DNA of 64,000 bases from Mrakia gelida (Eukaryota; Basidiomycota; Tremellomycetes; Cystofilobasidiales; Mrakiaceae), in assembly GCA_024345305.1 (NCBI GenBank), contig BRON01000006.1, positions 1,302,001 to 1,366,000 of the forward strand. Reading direction: 5' to 3'. The translations under genes and the position numbers were made by a program. The notes beneath the pieces are model-generated. The model did not search any database and was not told the origin of the DNA. It was given only the letters and a program-made list of their open reading frames with translations. This document shows, in pieces, positions 56,001 to 64,000 of this stretch (positions are counted from its first letter, which is position 1; the number at the start of each line of letters is the position of its first letter).

Positions 56001-59000
56001 GAAGGAGGATCCGGAGGCGGTGGAGTCGGCGGTGATGACTGCGTCCTTGATGGTGAAGGTGCTTTGACCGGCGGGGGAGTATCCAAGAGGGAGGGAGGTT
56101 TCGAGGAGGTCGACGACGGTGGTGAGCATTCCGAGGGGAAGCAGGATTGGAAGACTTCGTTTGGCGAGGGAGAGGGTGGCTGGGGTGGTAGGGTACCTCT
56201 TCAAGGCGGTGAAGATGGAGAGAAGAAGGGTGGCGACCTGGGGGGCGGTCTTCTCGGTGGACTCGACGCTGACGACGGACAGAACCGAATCCGCGCTGGC
56301 GATGAGGGCGGGAAGGGCGAGGAAGTGGATCCAGGGAGCACACGCCTCGGCGTACTGAGAGGGAAGATGTGATTCGAAGTCAGTAGAAGCCCAGACGCGC
56401 GCGAAGTTGTAAGAAACGGGCACTGACCTTCGAGAGCGACTTCAGACTCGTCTTCGCGAGAACGTTGACGGCCCAGTCCTGGTACGTAGCAGTGATTTGT
56501 CGATCCACCGACGAGCTAGCATCGAAGCACGAATCAACGACTTCGGCGAGAGCTAAGAGGAAGCACAAGCGAACGGGGGTAAGTCAGCTCCAGACGAGAA
56601 AAACATGGATCGAGAACGCGACGAAAAACTCACCAGCTCGCACTCCCTTCGGAACCTTCTCCATCATCATCAACTCCTTCAACCCAGCATCAGCCACCAG
56701 TTCCCTCTTCAACTCATCGTTCGCTCCTCCAGGAAGCTCCTTCACTCGCTCCACCAACCCCTTCAACACCCTCAAGCATCCCTCGAGACAGCTCGCGACC
56801 TCGTCCGAAAGGACGGTCGATTTGGACTTGGAGCTGGACGACTTGGTTCGTGGGAGGGAGAGAAGACCAGTGATTCGGTGGACGACGAGACGAATCGATC
56901 TTCGGAGAAGGGCGAGGGAGGGGGAGGAGGTGAGAGCCGAAAGGACGAGAGCGGGAGTCGACGCGTCTGAAAGTTGGGGAAGGGAGGCGTGAAGGAAGAG
57001 GTAGGCGAAGGGGAGGGTCTTGAGAGAGTCGGAGGAGCTGAGGATGGTCCAGGAATCTCCATGAGAGGGGTCGAGGTCCATTGGGTACCGAGGAGAGACT
57101 GTGGATTCGAGGGGGAAAGGAGATCAGCGATCAGTTCCTTCGCTTCGGCCCTCGAACCGCTCAGATCAGAAACTCACTGTCATCAACCTCCATCGAAGCA
57201 CCGTTCGAGCTACTCTCACTCGCCAATCCAGCCCCAGTAAGGTACATCAACTGCCTCTTCAACAACCCCTTCTCCGACGCGACTTCCTCTCCTCCGCTCT
57301 TCTCCAAACTCTCATCCAACCTCCTCGCAACCTCCTCTCCATAAGCGAGATCCCTTTGCTTTCCGACGAGTCCGAACGCGAGCCTTCGGATGTAGGCAGC
57401 GATGGGAGCGACCTCCTTGGGCGAGAGGAGCTTTCCCTTGACCTTCGCGGCGAGTTGCTCGAGGAGAGTCACGAGGAGAGGGGAGGGAGCTTCCCTTGGG
57501 CTGATGGGTTCTCCAGTCGACGCGACGAAATGAAGAGAGTCTTCGAGGTACTTGTAAGGGGTCTTGAGGCACCGTCGGATCGAGTCGTCGAGGAAGGTGA
57601 GGAGGGTTTCGTTGTCGGTGGAGAGGGAGGGTTCGACGGGAGTGGATCCTTCGACGGCCTGGACGGACGAGGTCGAGTTCGAGACCATGCTTTCGAGCCA
57701 GATGGTGATCTCGGAGGGGTCGTGCTCGAAGAGTACCGAGGAAGAGAGGAGTCGAGTGATGAGAGCCGACGCAGTCGTTCGAGTTGCCGGGTGGGGAGTG
57801 GAGAGGTAGAGAGCGAGGAGGTGATAGATGTAGGTGTTGGGTGACGCACCTGAGCGAGCACACGCAGAAGCAAACGAAGGTCAGGCTTCCGAGAAAGAAC
57901 GGCTCGAGAAGAACAGAACGAGACGCGACTCACCTGCTCGACCTCCCCAAGCAAACTCTCCTCCCTCTCCCACCAACCTGAGAACGTGGAGCTGAGTCAA
58001 AGCCTCAACTCCAAACACGTTGCTCCTCGCGAACCCCCACCCATCTCCAGTCCCTCCAACAGCATCGACGTCCTCCTTTCCCTTTCCCTTCTCTCCTCCG
58101 GGAACCAACAACTTCCCAACATCGAACTTGGCCTCCGCCACGAGAGCAGGAAGCGTCAAGTGGTAGAGACTCAAGAGTCTCAACGCCGCTTCCGTCAAGA
58201 TAGCAGCTCGAGTCGACTCCTCCTCCGTCGTCGCAGCCGAAGCTGTCTTCGCCGCCGCCATCGCGAATCCAACGACCGTCTGCACGTCGGGGACTCTCTT
58301 CCTCATCTCCCTCTCGATCTCGACGCGTCGAACAGTCCAAAGACCGTGGTCTCCCTCCTCGAGCGAAGTTTGAACGTCAAGGAAGGTGGTGAGGACCTGG
58401 TGGAGCTTGGAGAGGCATCGGGAGAGGGTGACGGCTGTGGTTTGCTGGACGAGAGGGTGCTTGGAGAGGAGACCCTTGGTGGAGAACTGCTTGGGGAAGA
58501 TGGAGGGGAGGATGTTCTCAATGATGTTGTTGAGGGGAGGGGGAGTGGGTCGGAAGGCTTGGAGGGAGGGAGTCGAGGTGGACGCGACGGCGGAGGAGGA
58601 GGGAGTGGGCATCCGGAAGGAAGCGACGGGGATGGGGAGGGAGACGATTGCGGAGAGGTGGGCGGTCGAGATGAGGAATCGAGAGGAGAGTCGAGGGTCG
58701 AGAGTGATTCCTGAGCTGGCCCAGTAGCTGGAGGGAGAAAGCGAATGGAAGCGACGCGAAGATCGAAGTCAGCGAAAGCTCTGGAACGCGTCGACGACGA
58801 GCGGTACGGAAGCAGAGGGGCCGAGACTCACCTAGCGACAAGCTCGGGTGACCCTTCGAGAATCTTGAGAACGAGCTCTGCAACTCCATCCTCGTCTCCG
58901 ACCAATCCCTCAGATCCAATCGTCCTCAGCACCTCTCGAACGACCTTGTTGTGAACTCCTCCGCCTCCTCCGGCACCTCCCTTCCTTCCTCCTCCCTCCT

Positions 59001-60318
59001 CCACATCCTCGACCGTCTCCGACTCGAATCCTCTCGGGTACCACCCCTGATCCTGGAAGCACAGACCCGCTCCGGGAACCGTCAAGATCGAGATCAAGAA
59101 GTGATGTCCAAGCGACCTGGCCGAGTATCCCTCGATCCCTGAATAGTCTCCTCCTCCTCCGGTCGAAACCTTCCTGCTCAAAGCCGACGAATAGAGCTTG
59201 AGGATCTCTCCTACGACGTCCGAGGTGAAGGCAGCGACCTTGGTTCCTCTGGCGATCCGTTTCTCGAGGAACCAGATCTCCCACCAGGCTTGGAGGAGAC
59301 GTTGAACGACGAGGACGTGGTCTTCGGGGACGGGTTTGAACATGGCTCGGATGACGGAGGATTGGGAGAGGATGGCGAGTTTGGTCGGGAGGTGAGGTGA
59401 AAGGAGGAGGGAGAGAAGGAAGTTGAGGGAGAGGACTCGGATGTCCGGGGAGGCGAAGGGGTTGGATGATTTCTTCCCTCCTTCGTCTGCACCAGTTCCA
59501 CCAGAAGAGATCTTCCTCCTCATCCCGAGCAACTTCCCCCAGACCTTGGCGTTGACTCCTCCTGACCCAGCGAGAGCTTCCCAAACTCGTCCAGCCCATC
59601 GTTCTCCGACCTTGACTGATTCGGCGAGAGCTTTGAGGGAGACGAGGATGAGATCCGTTCGAGTTCCTGCGAGGTACTGGGTGATGGATCGGATGATCTG
59701 AGGGGAGATGAGCCGAGTGAGGATCGGGGAGAGGAGGGGGTGGAAGAACGAGAGGGGAGAGAGGAGGGCGATGATGGAGGCGAGGGCTGCGAGAGGGAGG
59801 GGAAGGAGGAGAGGATGGTTGGTCTGATCCAAGGCGAGGTGGTAGAGAGAGCAGGTCAGCTTGAGTGCTTTAAAAGCAAGGACAAAGATAGTATATAGAG
59901 TATCCTCTCACGTTGATAGCCAAATCCCAAGCGTCAAAGATCTCTGCTGCTCCAGGACTCTTCTCGAGGTACTCGTTCGCGAGCTTGACTCTGGGATCCG
60001 TCGCTGAAATCGGAGGCTCGTCAAACTTGACCGTCAGCTGGTTTCGGATGGCGATCAGGGCTGTGCGAAGAGAGAAATTGGGAGGGCGAGTCAGTATACA
60101 TATATATCTCGGCGGGATGGGGACAAGACGACGAGCAAAGGGAAGGAAGAAGGAAGGAAGGATTGAAGCTCACCATCCTTTGCAGCTTCGGGTTCAGCAT
60201 GCCTGAGAGCGTCCCTGAAAGCCTGAGCATGGGGGAACTTGATGGAAGGGGCCGCGGAAGGTTTGATGACAGCTGGGAGAGCGACTCGCTTCCGTTTGCT
60301 GCCTACAGAGGCGGACAT
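53068..60318 (-). CDS. URB1: Urb1/Npa1 pre-ribosome protein
   Basis: A very large helical-repeat protein of roughly 2,000 residues, the nucleolar factor Urb1 (Npa1) needed for early 60S pre-ribosome assembly. It starts MSASVGSKRKRVALPAVIKP at 60318, with a basic nuclear signal. The conserved N-terminal Npa1 region includes VKLANEYLEKSPGAAEIFDA, FHPLLSPILTRLISPQIIRS and TQYLAGTRTDLILVSLKALA. The rest is a chain of alpha-helical repeats, with inserts rich in Gly, Ser and Lys. The C-terminal portion, such as ALMDGELGLGNELSGLDWVE and RLFAVESTLAILPSSSPSPR, ends VGRKVVA at 53068. About a dozen introns, mostly 55-90 bp, keep frame where checked. The identification rests mainly on the N-terminal third; the C-terminal half is poorly conserved in this family. 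Confidence 0.85.
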
Positions 60319-60971
60319 GGCGGGAAGGAGAGGAGGAGGAGGGAGTTGGAGGAAACAGCGAGCTTCGAAATCTCGAAGACCTTCTGGGTCCGAAGAGACG
60401 CCCGCAGTGTGCGTTCGGACGACGTTTTTGCTAGGAAACAGAGATGGGAGGTTGCGTTTGAGAGTTCGAAAAGGAAGAATGAAAGTAAGGTCTGCGCTGG
60501 AGTGAGGATTTTTGGGTCGCAGAACGAGGAAGGGAGACGCTGGGAGAGGTCGTCTTTCGCGTCGTCTTCTTCCAAAGGGGCGAACCTGACGACGTGAGAC
60601 GAGGGAATTTTAGGCAAGTTTTGCAGGTGACAGAATGAGATAATTTACTTTTCTGCAGTGATTCCCCAGAAACGTCTGAATGAGAGGCAACCGAAAAGAA
60701 GAAGCGTCTCGAGAACCCGAAACGACGACGCGTCGCGAAGCCGACATCGTGCTGTTCGAGCGACGGTCTCGTTCTAGAGGTCAAAGCGGCAAGCCTGCGA
60801 CTCGAGTATCTGCTCAGGATTTGAGAAGATGTATATTTTCTGAGTCCGGAAGGATGACTAAGGCTGGCCTCTTCGACCGTATCCCAACTCGCTCGCTCCC
60901 TCTTTCTCAACCCTCACCATCTCCCTTGACCCTCTACACACAAACTACAACAACCAACCTCAATCTTACAT
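60319..60971. promoter_or_regulatory. divergent promoter, URB1 / DUF423 gene
   Basis: 653 bp between divergent starts. GACGCGTC at about 60727. A minus-strand frame at 60431-60910 lacks any family feature or nearby splice signals and is treated as chance. Confidence 0.5.
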
Positions 60972-62109
60972 ATGGTCCGCCACTCCACTCCTCCTCCCTC
61001 CTCTACCACCCCTCTCCTCTCTAACCCGTCCTCGTCCTCCTCTCGCCCTCGGTCGTGGTTTCGGCAGTCGTTTGTTACACCTCAACTTCTCTGGCGAACG
61101 GGAGCCGTCCTCGCTGGATCGGGAATCGTCATGGGATCCTTTGGAGCTCACGGGTTGAAGAACAGAGTCGGGATCACTCCTGGTCAGTCGAGAACCGAAC
61201 GGGGCGAGGGGGGAGGGGAGGAAGGAGGTGTGAGCTCGACGGAAGACGGAGGAAGCTGATCTTTCCTCTCGCTCTCTTTCCCCTTCCTCCCCCGTTGCTC
61301 GTTCAGCTCTGATCCACTCTTGGGAGACTGCTAGCTCGTATGCTGTGAGTGGCCATTTCTTTTCAGTCTCGCTCGTTTAGAAGCAGCAGGGCAGAGAGAG
61401 AGAGAGAGAGAGAGAGACGATCTTCTCCCTCCTTCCTTCTCCTTTGAGCTCGAGCTCATCCGAGCTGACCTTCCTTCCATCGTTCCTCCCCTCCCTTGAC
61501 CTGTCTCTTTCCTCTCCCAGTTCGTCAACGGAGTAGCTCTCCTGTAAGCTCAGCCTTCCTCCTCCCCCTTCCTTCTCTCTCCTCCTGCCTCTGCAGCTTC
61601 CGCAACTCCTCCCTCTCCAAAGCTCATGCATCACCCCTTCCTCCCCCTTCTCTTATGTCCCTTCCAGCGCCATCTCCCTCCACCCTCGCTTCGGAGTACA
61701 CAAGTTCGCTGGTCCCCTCATCGCTAGTGGAGTTACCATCTTTTCCGGAAGCATCTGGGGTTTGGTTCTGGATCGAGACCACAAGTTCGTTCCGTTTTCC
61801 TCCAGAGAGTCAGGTCTAGACGCGATTCGTCCGTTTCATCTCGAACGAAAAACTGATCGTTACGGTTCTTGCAATGACAGGTTCCGATTCCTTGGCCCTA
61901 TCACTCCCCTGGGAGGATTGATTCTCATCGCTGGGTTCGTTTCCCTTCCTTCGTCCGCTCGTCGTTCGTCGAGTCGTCGTGATCGTCGAGCCCACTCTAC
62001 CTTCGCCGCATGCTTCCCTCGTTCTTCTAGCTCTGGAGCTGACCTCACCTTTCCCTTCCTACGGTCCCCGCTCTTTCCTTCTCCCAGATACATCACCCTC
62101 GTCCTCTAA
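60972..62109 (+). CDS. DUF423/TMEM256-like small membrane protein
   Basis: A small integral membrane protein of the DUF423 family (bacterial YgdD, animal TMEM256), function unknown. There are six exons. The start is MVRHSTPPPSSTTPLLSNPS at 60972; exon 1 ends at 61182. Spliced landmarks: LLWRTGAVLAGSGIVMGSFG AHGLKNR (the GaFGAHgL signature of the family), LIHSWETASSYA, FVNGVALL (an exon of about 24 nt), FGVHKFAGPLIASGVTIFSG, and FLGPITPLGGLILIAGYITL at the end. Four hydrophobic helices are visible, as expected. The stop is at 62109. The Pro/Ser-rich N terminus is a species-specific extension. Two donors are GTTCGT (61790 and 61937 areas). The total of about 165 residues is normal for fungal members. 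Confidence 0.88.
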
Positions 62110-62586
62110 ATCAACCCTCAAACCCTCGCCCTCGCAACTCGACGCGTTCCCCGTCAGCAATCATCACGACCAGACCCAGACTCACATCTCAGCGTCCAAA
62201 CTCACCTATCAATATATACCTAAGACAAGAAGATGGCATGGACTTCTCTCTCTCGCTCTTCGCTCTTCCCTCTCACCTTAACCCGAGCTCGCAAGAAGTA
62301 GGACGACGCGTCGCCCTCACCTCGCTCTTCCACCTTCTTCTTTCTCACCAGCCGCAGATCAGGCCCGAGTGGAACCATCTCCGAAGAAACCAACCTAGAA
62401 CTTAAAAGGCAAAGCTTCCAATGGTCCAACCTCTCCCTTCGCCTCAGCTCGTCGACTCCAACCCGCCTCCCTCCCGTCTTCCTCCTCGCCAGCCCTCCCA
62501 AACCGCTCACCCACCCTTCCCCTCCCCACCTTTTCCCTCCTCGCCCCTCCCCTTCCCCCTTCTCCCCCCCACACACCCCTCCTCCC
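62110..62586. other. convergent 3' region
   Basis: 477 bp between the stop codons of the DUF423 gene (+) and the right-edge gene (-). GACGCGTC near 62306. The minus-strand frame at 62220-62654 is a shadow of the right-edge gene's last exon in another frame. Confidence 0.5.
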
Positions 62587-64000
62587 TCAAAGCTCCCTAA
62601 AAACCCGCCACCCCTTCCTCTTATACCCCTCCAAAACCTCACACAACCCAACATGCTCGTGCCACCTCAGCTTCACCCCTCCTTCCTCCTCCATTTCCTC
62701 CCTAAGCAGCCCAAAGGCCTCTCCACAGACGCATCGGTCCTCTCGCGAGAGGAGCAGCTGCTTGGTTCCGAAGGGGGGTGAGGCGGGTTGATCGTGGTTT
62801 GAAGAGTGCGAGCCGGAGGTTGGGGAGAGAGCTTGTGAGAGGGGGTGGGAGGGTCGGGCGGCTTTGGCTTTGCCTTTGGGTGAGTGAGAGGAGTTGGCGT
62901 CGGTGGGGTTGTTGTCGTTGGCGAGGAAAGGGTTCTTTGCGTTTGCCGCCTGGGAGAGGAAGTTGGGGAGGAGGTTTCGGCGGGGGTAGGGACGGGCTTC
63001 TGTTGAAAGCGGAGGGTGAAGAGGGAGGAGAGGGTGTTAGCCGGGGTAGACGGTAAGGGAACGAGAAGGAGAAGAGGGGGGAGGGGCGAGGAGGTGAGAG
63101 GGAGGGGGGAGCGAGCGAGTGAGCGACGGGACGACGCGAAACGGAAACTTCAAGACTCACCGAAAGAATCCTCTGAGTTCCCAAACTGCTTCTCCATCCC
63201 CTCCGTATCATCAGCAGGCAACTCCTCGTGTTCGGCATCAAGAAGGACTCGACTCTTTGCTCCCTCCTCTCCCTCCTGACCCTCCTCCTCCTCGTCGGTA
63301 TCCTCCATCGCGTCGTTCGCCTCCTCCTCTTCCTCGCCTCCAGCAGCACCAGCACCATCGACCTCCTCGGATCCAACTCGCTCAACTTCAACTCGATCAT
63401 CATCCCCATCCTCCTCGTCCCCTCCCATCTCTTCCTCCTCCTCGTCGCTCCCTGGAACGATGATCAACAAGCCCCCCTCGTCGTCGTCCTCGTCGTCCAT
63501 CATCGCCATCTCAGCATCAGCGTCGGCGTCCCTCAGCTCCGCCTCCAGCTCGTTCTTGCCCATCTCCAGCGCCTCTCGCCTATCCATTTCCGAAGAGGAA
63601 GTCCCAGGAACGAGGACGGCCACGGACGACTTCGTTGAGACGTGAGCTCGGTCGCCGTTTGGTTTGGCTGAGGTGGGAGCAGCGGCGAGGACGGTGGAGG
63701 TTGAGGTAGAGGATGCTGTGTGAGAGTGGGAGTGGGAAGAAGATTGAGCCGCGTTGGTGAGGGTGGAGGTGGATCCTGTTTCGTACGAATCGAAGAGAAG
63801 GAGAGAGGTCAGTGAAGGAGCGAGAGGGAGGAGAGGCAGTGGCGAGCGAAACCAACGAACGGATGGGTTTCTTGGATGTCGTCCCTCCTGCTGTTCTCGA
63901 AGTACTGAGACGAGCTCTGGAAGTCGAAGAGGCTCGAGGTTTCCTTCCTCCCGTGGTCTTCGTCGTTGTCGTAGTAGCAGCTTGAACAAAGAAAGAAAGG
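62587..64000 (-). CDS. acidic protein of unknown function, 5' end missing
   Basis: The gene runs off the right edge, so the start is outside the window. Three exons are visible. The first begins just after an acceptor near 63979 and encodes KTTGGRKPRASSTSRARLST, a basic stretch. The second (RSTSTLTNAAQ onward) carries a long Asp/Glu-rich block at about 63270-63500 and ends near FGNSEDSF. The third (FEARPYPRRNLLPNFLSQ) ends in REDRCVCGEAFGLLREEMEE, followed by a WHEHVGLC segment, with the stop at 62587. The end part has a C-x-C ... H-x2-H-x3-C pattern that could bind zinc. A basic, then acidic, then Cys/His layout is common in chromatin or DNA-repair proteins, but I do not recognise the family. 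The first splice uses an unusual GTTCGT donor (ATCC|GTTCGTTGG). Confidence 0.6.

Noticed and set aside
34375..60730. Reading GACGCGTC as MBF cell-cycle promoter boxes
   Set aside because: A few intergenic copies could be MCB boxes, but most copies lie in introns, many kilobases from starts, so a promoter-only explanation fails for the set.
1..64000. CRISPR arrays, insertion sequences, integrated virus
   Set aside because: No regularly spaced direct repeats, no terminal inverted repeats, and no transposase, integrase or viral protein signature. The gene structure is eukaryotic.

Overview
This window looks like nuclear DNA of a basidiomycete fungus. It is GC-rich by eye and has no transposon or viral genes. 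Its genes carry many short introns (about 50-120 bp, well over 100 in total), with GTGAGT or GTTCGT-type donors, a CTGAC branch point usually inside (G)AGCTGAC, and a pyrimidine-rich CAG acceptor. Low-complexity Ser/Pro-rich coding and the gene families suggest Pucciniomycotina, probably a red yeast of the Microbotryomycetes such as Rhodotorula or Sporobolomyces. That placement is inference. All gene models were spliced by hand, so most spans are start-to-stop and include introns.

Layout from left to right. 782-2761 (-): 2OG-Fe(II) oxygenase of the isopenicillin N synthase-like family. 2762-6003: unusually long non-coding stretch holding four diverged copies of a roughly 350-bp repeat. 6128-11804 (-): very large Ser/Pro-rich protein of unknown function. 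12930-15065 (-): Spg1/Tem1 septation GTPase. 15887-16609 (-): Mss4/Dss4-like Rab chaperone. 17039-18196 (+): probable Mediator subunit Med8. 18485-20129 (-): class I glutamine amidotransferase-like protein. 20474-21865 (+): MYND-like zinc-finger protein. 22869-25828 (+): Opi1-family regulator. 26291-31190 (+): Nvj2/TEX2-type SMP lipid-transfer protein. 31622-34150 (-): GT1 UDP-glycosyltransferase. 34702-39982 (-): Rgd2-type F-BAR/DEP/RhoGAP protein. 41088-42088 (+): unknown small protein. 42441-45058 (-): membrane-anchored short-chain dehydrogenase. 45367-48099 (+): VWA-domain protein. 48350-49512 (-): F-box-like protein. 50249-51850 (+): secreted ferritin-like Rds1-type stress protein. 52106-52920 (-): PEBP. 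53068-60318 (-): Urb1/Npa1 ribosome-biogenesis protein. 60972-62109 (+): DUF423 membrane protein. 62587 to the right edge (-): unknown acidic protein, 5' end outside the window.

The gene set is housekeeping: cytokinesis and polarity (Spg1, Rgd2), lipid regulation and transfer (Opi1, Nvj2-like), transcription (Med8), vesicle traffic (Mss4) and ribosome assembly (Urb1). I see no metabolic cluster and no operon-like logic; neighbours are mostly divergent or convergent with 150-1,100 bp between them.

The most unusual signal is the 8-base palindrome GACGCGTC. It occurs about thirty times, and fifteen of those copies lie inside predicted introns of coding regions, with several more in introns of 3' untranslated regions. 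Other points of interest are a recurrent GTTCGT donor class, micro-exons of 7-28 nt, a GC-AG intron, and the four-unit non-coding repeat.
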